Assembly (NCBI RefSeq): GCF_000307265.1
Contig: NZ_DF158901.1
Coordinates: 129,736-193,405 of the forward strand
DNA from: Oscillibacter ruminantium GH1
GTDB lineage: Bacteria > Bacillota > Clostridia > Oscillospirales > Oscillospiraceae
Direction of reading: 5' to 3'
DNA: 63,670 nucleotides
Shown here piece by piece: positions 9,764 to 18,300 of this stretch. Numbering within the stretch: position 1 is the stretch's first letter; every line of letters begins with the position of its first letter. A program made the translations under genes and the position numbers. The notes below the pieces were generated by a model. It worked only from the letters and a program-made list of their open reading frames with translations, had not been told where the DNA came from and searched no databases.

Positions 9764-10954
9764 TTAAATAACATGCTTGCGCTGGCCGTGTTCCAGCTCG
9801 TCCCACACCGGGGAGATGTTTCGCAGATACTCCACAATTCCGGGCGTTACCGCCAGAATGTGGTCGATTTCCTCTTCGGTGTTATATTCGCTCAGGCTCA
9901 ACCGCAGCGATCCGTGGGCCACCTCGTGGGGCAGACCCAGCGCCAGCAGCACATGGCTGGGGTCCAAGGACCCGGAGGTGCAGGCGCTGCCGGAGGAGGC
10001 ACACACGCCCTTTTGATCCAACAGCAGCAGCAGCGACTCGCCCTCAATCCCCTCGAAGCACAGGTTCACATTGCCGGGAAGGCGATGCTCCCGCTCGCCG
10101 TTGAGGATGCTGTGGGGAACTTTGGTCAGTCCGTCGATCAGCTTATCCCGCAGAGCGGTCATCTTGGCCGCGTTTTTTTCCATGTTGGCGCAGGACTCGT
10201 CAAATGCCGCCGCAGCGCCGACAATGCCGGGAATGTTTTCGGTTCCGGCCCGCTTGCCACGCTCCTGTGCGCCGCCGCAGATCACGTTTACCAGAGGGAC
10301 GCAGCCTTTGCGGACATACAGAACGCCCACGCCCTTCGGCCCATGGAACTTGTGGGCGGAAAGACTCAGCATATCAATGTCCATGGCTTTTACGTCAATA
10401 CGAAGATGGCCCGCCGCCTGCACCGCGTCGGTATGGAAGAGAACCCCCGTTTCGCGGCACAGCTTCCCAATCTCGGGAATGGGCTGAATGGTGCCAATCT
10501 CGTTGTTGGCAAACATCACGCTGACAAGGCAGGTGTCCGGCCGGAGCGCTGCGCGTACCTGCTCCGGGGAGATCACGCCAGATTTCGGAATCTCCAGCAG
10601 AGTGATTTCAAAACCCTCTTTTTCCAGCCGTTCCAGCGTGTGCAAAATGGCATGATGCTCAAACTTTGTGGAGATGATATGCTTTTTTCCCTTTTTGGCG
10701 CCCGCGGCGGCGGCGGAACGCAGGGCTTGGTTGTCCGCCTCACTGCCGCCGGACGTGAACGTGATCTCACTGGGCTCACAATTCAATCTCTTGGCAAAAA
10801 CCTGCCGGGCCAGAGACAGCTTTTCCGACGCCTGCTGGCCGACGGTGTGCAGGCTGGACGGATTGCCATAAAACTCCTGAAAACAGGGCAGCATCGCGGC
10901 CAGAGCCGTATCGCTGACAGCGGTGGTAGCCGCATTATCCGCATAAACACGCAT
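9764..10954 (-). CDS. iscS: Cysteine desulfurase IscS/NifS
   Basis: A 396-residue PLP enzyme that takes sulfur from cysteine for Fe-S assembly. The PLP lysine is in SLSAHKFHGPKG, the PLP-contact segment FEHHAIL is present, and the persulfide cysteine is in SSGSACTSGSLDPSH. AAGGAGG precedes the ATG. The operon is iscS-iscU; no iscR is seen upstream. Confidence 0.97.
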   Translation of the reverse strand: MRVYADNAATTAVSDTALAAMLPCFQEFYGNPSSLHTVGQQASEKLSLARQVFAKRLNCEPSEITFTSGGSEADNQALRSAAAAGAKKGKKHIISTKFEHHAILHTLERLEKEGFEITLLEIPKSGVISPEQVRAALRPDTCLVSVMFANNEIGTIQPIPEIGKLCRETGVLFHTDAVQAAGHLRIDVKAMDIDMLSLSAHKFHGPKGVGVLYVRKGCVPLVNVICGGAQERGKRAGTENIPGIVGAAAAFDESCANMEKNAAKMTALRDKLIDGLTKVPHSILNGEREHRLPGNVNLCFEGIEGESLLLLLDQKGVCASSGSACTSGSLDPSHVLLALGLPHEVAHGSLRLSLSEYNTEEEIDHILAVTPGIVEYLRNISPVWDELEHGQRKHVI

Positions 10955-10997
10955 GGATAGGTCCTCCTTCTAATTCATATTCAATTACTATGATTTG

Positions 10998-11025
10998 AAT
11001 ATATCACACTTTTCCTATTTGTCAA
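10998..11025 (-). promoter_or_regulatory. Promoter of iscS-iscU
   Basis: Leftward TTGACA (11025-11020), 16-bp spacer and TATATT (11003-10998). The -35 is a perfect match to consensus. Confidence 0.7.
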
Positions 11026-11219
11026 GTATGATTTAGGGGGTTATCCAAATTCTTTACCCCATGGACTTTTTTGCCCTGATAGATCAACCGAGACAATGGA
11101 ATGATTCTTGTAAAACAGCGGAAAATAGTAATTTGTCACCCTTTTGTGTTTTTTTTCGTCGAATAAACTGGTATACTGCATTATACAAAGCAAAAATTTC
11201 AGAAAGGATGTCTTTTTCT

Positions 11220-12491
11220 ATGCGTCGATTCCTGCCGATTTTATTGGCATTTACCCTGTTAACATCTCTGGCCGCCTGCGGCGCGGCCCCTTCCGCCTCC
11301 GCCGGTTCCGGCGGTGGAAGCAGCGCCTCCGGTTCAGCCGCATCCTCCTCCGCCGCCAGCGAGCCGGAAAAGCCCCAGCTTGAACCGTATGAGATTTCGG
11401 ACCCCAAGGTGGAACCCGCCGGAGGGGAAAAGGACGGCGTCCCTTATGTCGCATGGGACGGTGTGGTGGAGCATCTGTTTTTCCACCCGGTCATTGCCTA
11501 TCCGGAGCTGGCCTTTGACGGAGACGCACAGTCCAACGGTTTGGACGACTGGATGGTCACCGTGGGCGAGTATAACAAAATTTTGCAGAGCGTGTATGAA
11601 AAGGGCTATATTCTCGTGGACATGCACGATATTTGGTCGGAGTCCACGGATGCGTCCGGAAACCCTGTCATGGTCAAAAACACCCTTTATGTTCCCGAGG
11701 GAAAAAAGCCGCTGGTCCTGTCCTTTGACGATGTGAACTACTATCCCTACATGCTGGAGGATGGCTTCACATATAAATTGATTATCGGAGACGACGGCCT
11801 GATCTGGACGGAGGGAAAGGACCCGCAGGGCAACGAGGTCATCTCGCAGGATTTGGATGCCACCACGATTTTGGATAAATTCGTCCGTGAGCACCCGGAC
11901 TTCTCTCCCTTTGGGGCCAAGGGCTGTTTCTCCCTCACGGGATACTGCGGCATTCTTGGCTATCGGACACAGACGGAACGGGAAGACACCTCCGCCGCCC
12001 ACGAAGCCAACCGCCAGAAGGAGATCGAGGCGGTGAAGCCTATTATCGCGGAGCTGAAGCGCACCGGCTGGACCTTTGGCAGCCACACTTGGGGGCATAT
12101 TAATTTGGCGACCAAGTCACTGGAAACCGTGAAGGCCGACACCCAGAAATGGATGGACGAGGTGGGAAGTCTTGTGGGACCCACGAATATCATTTTCTAT
12201 CCCCACGGCGCCCGACCCGACGGGGACGACGTGAAGCAGACCGGTCCTATTTTCCAATATTTGCAGTCTCAGGGATTTCAGGTGTTTGCCTCCGTGGGGA
12301 TCAGTTCCTACTCTAAAATCAAGAGCGACACCTGCGCCGTTATCTGCGACCGGCTCCACCCGGATGGCACCACGCTGCGGGGCAGCGACAAGGTGCTGGG
12401 TTGGTATTCGCAGTTCTATGATGCCCGTGACATCATTGATTTGAGTGTCCGGCCGGACCTTGGCGTCAAGTGGACGCCCAAAGCATCATAA
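11220..12491 (+). CDS. Polysaccharide-deacetylase-like lipoprotein
   Basis: A 423-residue exported lipoprotein: signal peptide with lipobox LAAC (Cys about residue 20), a Ser/Gly/Ala-rich linker, then a NodB-type domain. SFDDV supplies the Asp pair and SHTWGH the metal histidines of the deacetylase fold, so it probably removes acetyl groups from cell-wall or other glycans outside the cell. The ATG at 11220 lies about 11 nt after AAAGGA; an ATG at 11208 is too close to that site. It is directly followed by cdd. Substrate unknown. Confidence 0.8.
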   Translation: MRRFLPILLAFTLLTSLAACGAAPSASAGSGGGSSASGSAASSSAASEPEKPQLEPYEISDPKVEPAGGEKDGVPYVAWDGVVEHLFFHPVIAYPELAFDGDAQSNGLDDWMVTVGEYNKILQSVYEKGYILVDMHDIWSESTDASGNPVMVKNTLYVPEGKKPLVLSFDDVNYYPYMLEDGFTYKLIIGDDGLIWTEGKDPQGNEVISQDLDATTILDKFVREHPDFSPFGAKGCFSLTGYCGILGYRTQTEREDTSAAHEANRQKEIEAVKPIIAELKRTGWTFGSHTWGHINLATKSLETVKADTQKWMDEVGSLVGPTNIIFYPHGARPDGDDVKQTGPIFQYLQSQGFQVFASVGISSYSKIKSDTCAVICDRLHPDGTTLRGSDKVLGWYSQFYDARDIIDLSVRPDLGVKWTPKAS

Positions 12492-12503
12492 GGAGGAATT
12501 TTT

Positions 12504-12899
12504 ATGACACGCGAGGAGTTGAAAGCTGCGGCAATCGGGATGTTGGACAGGGCCTACTGCCCCTATTCCCATTTTCCGGTGGGCGCGGCGCTGGAGTGCG
12601 CCGACGGTACGGTTTTCACCGGCTGTAACATTGAAAATGCGGCCTACCCCGTGGGAATCTGCGCGGAACGCACCGCCATGAGCAAGGCCATCAGCGAGGG
12701 CCACCGGGACTTCGTCCGCATTGTGGTGGCTGGGCGGAGCGAGGACTATTGTGTCCCCTGCGGCATGTGCCGCCAGTTCATGCAGGAATTTGCGCCGGAG
12801 CTGGAGGTCATCTGCCTCAACGGCGCGGGAGATGAGCTGGCACTGCCGCTGAAAGAACTGCTGCCTTACGGATTTGACAATACGCATCTGAATCACTGA
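12504..12899 (+). CDS. cdd: Cytidine deaminase
   Basis: A 131-residue zinc enzyme converting cytidine and deoxycytidine to uridine forms in pyrimidine salvage. The zinc ligand and catalytic Glu are in CAERTA, the two other zinc cysteines in PCGMCRQ. The length is that of the homotetrameric class. It starts 12 bp after the deacetylase-like gene, with AAGGAGG in the gap, and a terminator follows. Confidence 0.96.
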   Translation: MTREELKAAAIGMLDRAYCPYSHFPVGAALECADGTVFTGCNIENAAYPVGICAERTAMSKAISEGHRDFVRIVVAGRSEDYCVPCGMCRQFMQEFAPELEVICLNGAGDELALPLKELLPYGFDNTHLNH

Positions 12900-12921
12900 G
12901 ACGTTCCGTATAAAAAAGAGA

Positions 12922-12956
12922 ACCCGATGCGGCTTTAGCCGCATCGGGTCTTTTTT
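12922..12956. terminator. Terminator after cdd
   Basis: A perfect 12-bp stem (12922-12933 with 12938-12949), TTTA loop and T6. A-rich sequence before the stem could also serve the leftward nitrilase gene. Confidence 0.85.
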
Positions 12957-13031
12957 GATTGGTTTTCCGGTGTGGGAGTTCTTTGTCCAGCGCACATCCA
13001 ACTGCTCCGAAAAAAAGAGGACGCTGTAAGG

Positions 13032-13850
13032 TCACAGCTCCCGCAGTTCATACAGGTCGGTCCGCCGCGCGGAGAGGATGGGCAGTTGAGCACGGATTGC
13101 CTCCACACGGTCCAAATCCAGCTGGGCGTACAAAATCTCCGCCTCCGCTCCAGCGCGGCACAGCACCGTTCCCCAAGGGTCCACAGCAATGGAATTGCCG
13201 TAAGCCACGTAAGACGCGGCGGCGTTTCGAGCAGGGGAGACTCCCACAGTAAAGCACTGGTTATCCACTGCCCGCTGACGGAATAAAAGCTCCCAGTGGG
13301 CCGGGCCGGTGGTCATGTTGAACGCCGCTGGGACGAAAATGCACTTCGCGCCCCGCAGCGCCATGCACCGACTCAGTTCCTCAAACCGCAGGTCGAAGCA
13401 GATGCAAAGGCCCATCATGCCGAATTCTGTTTCAAATGTGGTAATTTGGTCGCCGGGAGAGAGAACGTCGGACTCAAAAAAACGCTGTCCGCCCGCCACG
13501 TCGATGTCAAAAAGATGGACCTTCCGGTGCCGGGCAAGCTCCTGACCGGCCCGGCCATAGACATAGGAGGTGTTATAAACCGTTCCGTCCGCCAGCTCCG
13601 GGACCGAGCCGCCCACGATGTAAATGCCCAATTCTTTTGCAAGATTGGATAGGGCGGTTTGGGCCTCGCCGCCCGACTCCTCGCCGAACGCTTGAAAACA
13701 GGCGTTGTCATAGGGACAGCAGAACATCTCCGGCAGGATCGCAAGATCGGCGCCGTTTGCCGCTGCCTCTCGAATTTTTTCACAGGCCAGAGCAATGTCG
13801 GCGGCTTTGGCGCCGGAGCCGCCCGCCAACTGAATAAGCGCAGCCTTCAT
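13032..13850 (-). CDS. Nitrilase-superfamily amidohydrolase (omega-amidase-like)
   Basis: A 272-residue C-N hydrolase. The catalytic triad is visible: Glu in LPEMF, Lys in HRKVHLFD, Cys in CICFDLRF. The segment HLFDIDV and overall length fit the NIT2/omega-amidase branch, which hydrolyses 2-oxoglutaramate or 2-oxosuccinamate; the precise substrate is inferred. GAGGAG lies 6 nt before the ATG. It is the last gene of a leftward run behind the 2-hydroxyacid dehydrogenase, which could reduce a released 2-oxo acid. Confidence 0.88.
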   Translation of the reverse strand: MKAALIQLAGGSGAKAADIALACEKIREAAANGADLAILPEMFCCPYDNACFQAFGEESGGEAQTALSNLAKELGIYIVGGSVPELADGTVYNTSYVYGRAGQELARHRKVHLFDIDVAGGQRFFESDVLSPGDQITTFETEFGMMGLCICFDLRFEELSRCMALRGAKCIFVPAAFNMTTGPAHWELLFRQRAVDNQCFTVGVSPARNAAASYVAYGNSIAVDPWGTVLCRAGAEAEILYAQLDLDRVEAIRAQLPILSARRTDLYELREL

Positions 13851-13948
13851 GGAAAACTCCTCTCCCCGTCTTGAAACCGAAAGGCTGCGTCGGCGCTTTT
13901 GGCTTCAGGATGCGGCCAAATTTTGATGGCAGGATATTCCTCTGCGGC

Positions 13949-14938
13949 TTACAGGTCGTTGACGACCCGCTGGGGCCGCCGACCCGCCATCACGCTCTCC
14001 AAATCCTCAAACAGCATTCGGTGAGCCGCGCGGAAGGCAGACTTGGACAGACCGCCGTAATGGGGGCAGAGGATCAGCTTGTCCGGGTATTCTGCCGCCA
14101 GACGAACCAGCGGATGATCCGCCCCCGCAGGCTCCGGTTCATAGCAATCCACCGCCGCGCCTGCCAGCCGGTCTTCCCGGAGGGCGGCGCACAGGGCCTC
14201 GTCGTCGATAATTGCGCCCCGGGCGGTGTTCACCAGAAACGCCGTGGGTTTCACGCAGGAGAGAAATTCCTCATTTACCAAATGGTGGCTGGCAGTGTTT
14301 GCGGGCAGGTGGAGACTGAGAATGTCGCACCGGGCCGCTAATTCCTCCAGAGGTAGATAGCGGGCGTTCAGCCGGATTTCTGTCTCCTCATCCCGACGAT
14401 GGGGTGCGAAGTAAAAGACCTCGCTGCCATAGGGCCGCAGCCGCTCCGCCACGGCCTGCCCAATCGCGCCAAAGCCAATCAAACCCACGGTAGAAAGGGA
14501 CAGGTCTGACGGAATGTCCTGTTCCATCAGCCGCACGGCCTCGCCCTGATGGCCCTGACGTACCATCCGGTCGCCCCAGAGGACTCGATGGAGCAGCATG
14601 CTCATCAGCGTGATGCTCAGTTCGGACACTGCCGCCGCATTGCACCCGGCGTTGTTGCACACATAGATGCCCCGGGCCTTGGCGGCCTCCAGATCAATGC
14701 GGTCAAAGCCCACGCCCTCGGAGTGGATCAGTTTTAGATGGGGCATTTGTGCGATGAACGCTGCTGAAATCGCGGTCACCGGGGTGACAAACAGCGCGTC
14801 CGCATCCCCTCCGGCGGCCAGCCACTCGGCCTCCGTTCCCTCCCGGTCGCAAAAAATCAGTTGGGCGGCTTTGCTGGTGGGCGTCTCCGGCCCATAGGTA
14901 TCGTAGCGGGACTTTGGGGCCAGTACCAGAACTTTCAT
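13949..14938 (-). CDS. D-2-hydroxyacid dehydrogenase (NAD-binding)
   Basis: A 329-residue member of the D-isomer-specific 2-hydroxyacid dehydrogenase family. The Rossmann motif is GLIGFGAIGQA. The catalytic Arg is in NTARGAII, the Glu in CYEPEP and the His in LCPHYGG. It reduces a 2-oxo acid with NADH or NADPH; the substrate cannot be read from the sequence. Its start overlaps the stop of the AAA+ gene by four bases (ATGA), so the two are probably translationally coupled. Confidence 0.9.
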   Translation of the reverse strand: MKVLVLAPKSRYDTYGPETPTSKAAQLIFCDREGTEAEWLAAGGDADALFVTPVTAISAAFIAQMPHLKLIHSEGVGFDRIDLEAAKARGIYVCNNAGCNAAAVSELSITLMSMLLHRVLWGDRMVRQGHQGEAVRLMEQDIPSDLSLSTVGLIGFGAIGQAVAERLRPYGSEVFYFAPHRRDEETEIRLNARYLPLEELAARCDILSLHLPANTASHHLVNEEFLSCVKPTAFLVNTARGAIIDDEALCAALREDRLAGAAVDCYEPEPAGADHPLVRLAAEYPDKLILCPHYGGLSKSAFRAAHRMLFEDLESVMAGRRPQRVVNDL

Positions 14939-16113
14939 GGGGTATCTTCTCCTTCTTGCAATGGCTGGTTTTCTTTTGACGCGGAGGCTTTTTCTTCGGC
15001 TGGAGCGGGGAAATTTGCGTTCTCCTCCATACCCCGGGCCATGAGAATATCCCGGGGAGTAATCTGCATCAGATCCTCTTTGGACACCTGTTCCTGCAAG
15101 GCCAGACGGTTGGCCTGATTCACCAAAATCTGCTCGAAGATGTTGCGTACGCCCCGGGCGTTGCCAAAAGAGATGGAATTTGTGTTTTCCTCCTGAATGA
15201 AGTCCCGAACCATCTCCCGCGTCTCCTGATCCAGCTCATAGCACCCCTTTTTGCACTGCTGATCAAAAATGGACAGCATTTCCTCCAAATTGTAGTCGTC
15301 AAAATGCAAAAAGCGGTTGAACCGGGATTCAAGTCCGGGGTTGGAGTGTATGAAGTCGTCCATCAGTCCGTCATACCCCGCCACGATGACCACCAGATCG
15401 TCCCGGTGATCCTCCATGGCCTTTAAAAGGGTGTCGATGGCCTCCTGCCCGAAATCATTTTCCGCCCTGCCGTTGAGGGCGTAAGCCTCGTCAATGAACA
15501 GCACGCCGCCGATGGCGGAGTCAATGACCTTAGTGGTCTTGATAGCGGTCTGCCCGACGTAGCCCGCCACCAGACCGCTGCGGTCCACCTCCACCAGCTG
15601 GCCCTTGGAGAGGATGCCGAGACTGTGGTAAATGCGGGCCATCAGCCGGGCCACGGTGGTTTTTCCGGTGCCGGGATTGCCGGAGAAAACCATGTGGAGA
15701 GAGAGGTCCGTGGTGGGCAGACCATGATCCTTGCGCAGCTTGTAGACCGTTACCATATTGATGAGATTTGTTACCTCTTTTTTAATGGAGGAAAGACCGA
15801 TATAGCCGTCTAGTTCCGCTTGCAGATCCTCGATCTTCTCCGGGGGCGGGGCAGTCTGCGCCGGGGCTTTCGTGTCGTCGTTTCCGGTGGAGGCGGCGGA
15901 ATTGCCGAAGCCGCTGCTTTCACCGCCGGTTTTCAGCGGGGGCGGGCTGGGAGGTGCGGATGGTGTTTGGGGCTGGGTCGGCTCCGGCGGGGTGGCGGGG
16001 TGGCCCCAGAAATCCGTTCCCATCCGGTTCAAATTGTTCTCCGTCATGGTGCGGATCACGTCCAGCTGCTGCAAAATGATCTGATCTTTTTTGCTGATGT
16101 CCTTTCTTTCCAT
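14935..16113 (-). CDS. CbbX/SpoVK-type AAA+ ATPase
   Basis: A 392-residue AAA+ protein. The N-terminal 100 residues are low-complexity Pro/Ser/Gly/Thr. The ATPase core follows with Walker A SGNPGTGKTT, Walker B GVLFIDEAYAL, sensor and arginine-finger segment GLESRFNRF. It resembles the CbbX/SpoVK group, hexameric remodelling ATPases. In spore formers a SpoVK-like role is possible but not shown. The C-terminal tail is Glu/Ala-rich. It overlaps the dehydrogenase gene and lies 4 bp after the Gx transporter gene. Confidence 0.85.
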   Translation of the reverse strand: MERKDISKKDQIILQQLDVIRTMTENNLNRMGTDFWGHPATPPEPTQPQTPSAPPSPPPLKTGGESSGFGNSAASTGNDDTKAPAQTAPPPEKIEDLQAELDGYIGLSSIKKEVTNLINMVTVYKLRKDHGLPTTDLSLHMVFSGNPGTGKTTVARLMARIYHSLGILSKGQLVEVDRSGLVAGYVGQTAIKTTKVIDSAIGGVLFIDEAYALNGRAENDFGQEAIDTLLKAMEDHRDDLVVIVAGYDGLMDDFIHSNPGLESRFNRFLHFDDYNLEEMLSIFDQQCKKGCYELDQETREMVRDFIQEENTNSISFGNARGVRNIFEQILVNQANRLALQEQVSKEDLMQITPRDILMARGMEENANFPAPAEEKASASKENQPLQEGEDTP

Positions 16114-16117
16114 ACGC

Positions 16118-16633
16118 TCACGCTTTCCTTAACGAAGTGTGTTCCAGTGCCCGGAACAAAAGCCCCGCCGCAAAGCCCGTCAAGGCTCCGGTAAACAGGG
16201 ATACCCCCAGCAGGAGGGGGAGATAATAAAGCGGAGCCGTGTTGCCCAGCGTCAGCATCGCCGCGGCGATTTGTCCGCAGTTGTGGGCCGCCGCGCCGCC
16301 GATGGATACGCCGTAGAGCGAAAGATGTTTGGAGCGGGACAGCAGCGCCATGACCGCCATGGCCGAAAGCCCCCCGAACAGGGAGAACAGCAGCGCGTTT
16401 AGATTTCCCGCGAACAGTGCGCCCAGCGTACACCGGGCAATCAGAATCAAAAATGCCTGCCCCGCTCCCAGCGCATACAGCGCAAAGACCGTGACAATGT
16501 TGGCAAGGCCCAGCTTTACTCCCGGCAGGGGTACCGCCAGAGAGAGCGGAAGAAAATTTTCCACGTAGCTCAGTGCCAGCGCCAGCGCCGTCAGCACGGC
16601 GCACAGCGTCAATTGCTTTGTCGTCAGCTTCAT
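16118..16633 (-). CDS. Gx transporter family membrane protein (EetB-like)
   Basis: A 171-residue, almost wholly hydrophobic protein with five or six membrane segments. It belongs to the Gx transporter family, often annotated as heptaprenyl diphosphate synthase component I. In Listeria the equivalent neighbour of ApbE and a NusG-II protein is EetB of the extracellular electron transfer locus. It follows the NusG-II gene by 4 bp in one operon. The function as a carrier is not established here. Confidence 0.82.
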   Translation of the reverse strand: MKLTTKQLTLCAVLTALALALSYVENFLPLSLAVPLPGVKLGLANIVTVFALYALGAGQAFLILIARCTLGALFAGNLNALLFSLFGGLSAMAVMALLSRSKHLSLYGVSIGGAAAHNCGQIAAAMLTLGNTAPLYYLPLLLGVSLFTGALTGFAAGLLFRALEHTSLRKA

Positions 16634-16637
16634 GCGC

Positions 16638-17036
16638 TCACCCCAATACGGCGTCTACGCCGTTTTCTGCCCCGCCGGACAGCGTCACCGAAATCCGCGC
16701 GGGCAGGCACACAATGCTCTGCCCCGCTTGGGTGATGTGCCCGGTGTGAACGCAGTCCTGATTTGGACAGGTAGAATCCACAACCTCCGCCCCGCCGGAG
16801 AACAGGCGGACATGGAGCGTATAACCGTTTGCGCTCAGTTCTCGCACCACCGGATCGCTTAGACGGGAGAGGTCCACGGTTTCCGTCACTTGACCGTTCA
16901 CAGAGACGGTGGCGGTGAGGCCCCGTCCGCCGCCCCAAACAGCCGCCACCATGGCGCACGCCAGCAGAATGACCGCCAGCACCACCAGCGCGTCCGCAGG
17001 TTTAGGACGGAGTGCGGGAGATTGTTTCATAGGCAT
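16638..17036 (-). CDS. NusG domain II protein (EetA-like)
   Basis: A membrane-anchored protein of about 132 residues: one N-terminal helix (VVLAVILLACAMVAAVWG), then a small extracytoplasmic NusG-II domain ending in the family signature CPNQDCVHTG ... QSIVCLPARI. Two cysteine groups may bind something or form disulfides. AGGAGG lies 12 nt before the ATG at 17036; an ATG at 17030 is possible. The start overlaps the 3' end of apbE by about 35 bases. Known relatives include EetA of flavin-based electron transfer loci. Confidence 0.85.
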   Translation of the reverse strand: MPMKQSPALRPKPADALVVLAVILLACAMVAAVWGGGRGLTATVSVNGQVTETVDLSRLSDPVVRELSANGYTLHVRLFSGGAEVVDSTCPNQDCVHTGHITQAGQSIVCLPARISVTLSGGAENGVDAVLG

Positions 17037-18081
17037 AGCCGCTGCCATCCTCCTGCTCAAATTTGTCCGCAAGGCCGTCCGTCACCAGTACCCGGCCGTC
17101 CTCTGTCACCAACACCATCTGGAAATTATATGCGCCGGAGCGCCAGAATTCCGCAGCCTTCTCTTCGCCCATGACGAACATGGCGGTGGAAAATGCGTCG
17201 CACATGGTTCCGTTTCCGGGAGTATTCGGTGTCTCCGTCTTGTTTCCATCCGCCACAATGGTGACGGAGGTGAGGCCGCTTTCCGCCGGATAGCCGGTGG
17301 CGGGGTCGATGATATGGTGATAGCGCTTGCCGTCCTGCTCAAAATACCGCTGATAGCCGCCGGAGGTCACAGCGAAGGCGTCCGACAGGGACAGAACCCC
17401 CACAAAGCCGCCGGAACGGTCAGGGTCCTGCACCCCCACGCGCCATGCGCTCCCGTCCGGCTTGGTTCCCCGGACATAGATGTTGCCGCCGAGGGAGGCC
17501 ATAGCACGTTCCACACCGTTTTCGGACAGAATCGCCTCCACACAGTCGGAGGCGTATCCTTTGGCGATGCCGCCCAGATCGACGGCCTGCCCCTTCCGCA
17601 GCGTCACCCGCGCAGAACTGCTTGAAATGCCCTCTACCAAAACGCCCGTGTAATCCACGGCGTTTAAAAGCGCGTCCAGCGCCGGCTGGGTCGGTACCTG
17701 ATAATGATCCGTGGTAAAACCCCATGCGGAAACCACAGGGGCGATGGTGATATCGAACGCGCCGTTGGTGGTGTGGCTGTAACTCCAAGCGGCGTTCAAA
17801 AGCCCCGCTGTCTCAATGCTGACGGCCACCGGCGCGTCCGCCGCGCCGCTGTTGATGGCGCTGACTTCGCTGTCGCTCCGGGTGCGGGAGAGCAGGGCCT
17901 CCAGCCGGTCCACCTCTGCCTGCGTCTCGCTCACGGCGCTTTTCGCGCCCGTACCGTAGGCGGTGACGTTCATGGTGGTGTCCATAGCATAAAATTCCGC
18001 CGAGCTTTCTCCGGTGCTTTTACAGCCCGTCAGACTGCAAAAAAGCGCCATGCAGAATACGGCAGCTAAAAATCGTTTCAT
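17002..18081 (-). CDS. apbE: FAD:protein FMN transferase ApbE (lipoprotein)
   Basis: A 359-residue lipoprotein that attaches FMN covalently to Thr/Ser of exported or membrane flavoproteins. The signal peptide ends in the lipobox LTGC. The domain shows FYAMDTTMNVTAYG, the magnesium/FAD segment VDLGGIAKGYASD, and HHIIDPATGYPA near the active site. The ATG at 18081 follows GAGGGAA by 7 nt. First gene of the leftward operon with NusG-II and Gx proteins. The flavinylated target is not in the window. Confidence 0.95.
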   Translation of the reverse strand: MKRFLAAVFCMALFCSLTGCKSTGESSAEFYAMDTTMNVTAYGTGAKSAVSETQAEVDRLEALLSRTRSDSEVSAINSGAADAPVAVSIETAGLLNAAWSYSHTTNGAFDITIAPVVSAWGFTTDHYQVPTQPALDALLNAVDYTGVLVEGISSSSARVTLRKGQAVDLGGIAKGYASDCVEAILSENGVERAMASLGGNIYVRGTKPDGSAWRVGVQDPDRSGGFVGVLSLSDAFAVTSGGYQRYFEQDGKRYHHIIDPATGYPAESGLTSVTIVADGNKTETPNTPGNGTMCDAFSTAMFVMGEEKAAEFWRSGAYNFQMVLVTEDGRVLVTDGLADKFEQEDGSGYAYETISRTPS

Positions 18082-18138
18082 GAATCGTTTCCCTCGCTTT
18101 AAAAATTTGGAAAAAAGACGAATGTTCCGTGAATTATC

Positions 18139-18167
18139 AGTATAGCACGGTTTTGTTCGCCGGACAA
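18139..18167 (-). promoter_or_regulatory. Promoter of the apbE operon
   Basis: Leftward TTGTCC (18167-18162), 17-bp spacer, TATACT (18144-18139). Confidence 0.6.
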
Positions 18168-18208
18168 GCGGCACAGCCGCCCCTTGCCGCCTTTTTTACG
18201 GAAAGCCC

Positions 18209-18237
18209 TTGCAAAAACGCAAACAATCTGCTAAAAT
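18209..18237 (+). promoter_or_regulatory. Predicted promoter
   Basis: TTGCAA, a 17-bp spacer and TAAAAT face the membrane-protein gene at 18301; together with the apbE promoter it makes a divergent promoter region. Confidence 0.6.
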
Positions 18238-18300
18238 AACACGATATGCGCGGGCACATATTTGCGCTGATTCTAAAATTGCCCATGGAGGTTGCAATAA

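Noticed and set aside
9257..10960. A 567-codon open frame on the + strand
   Set aside because: It is the antisense of iscS and iscU, which have all catalytic residues; it results from GC-rich third codon positions.
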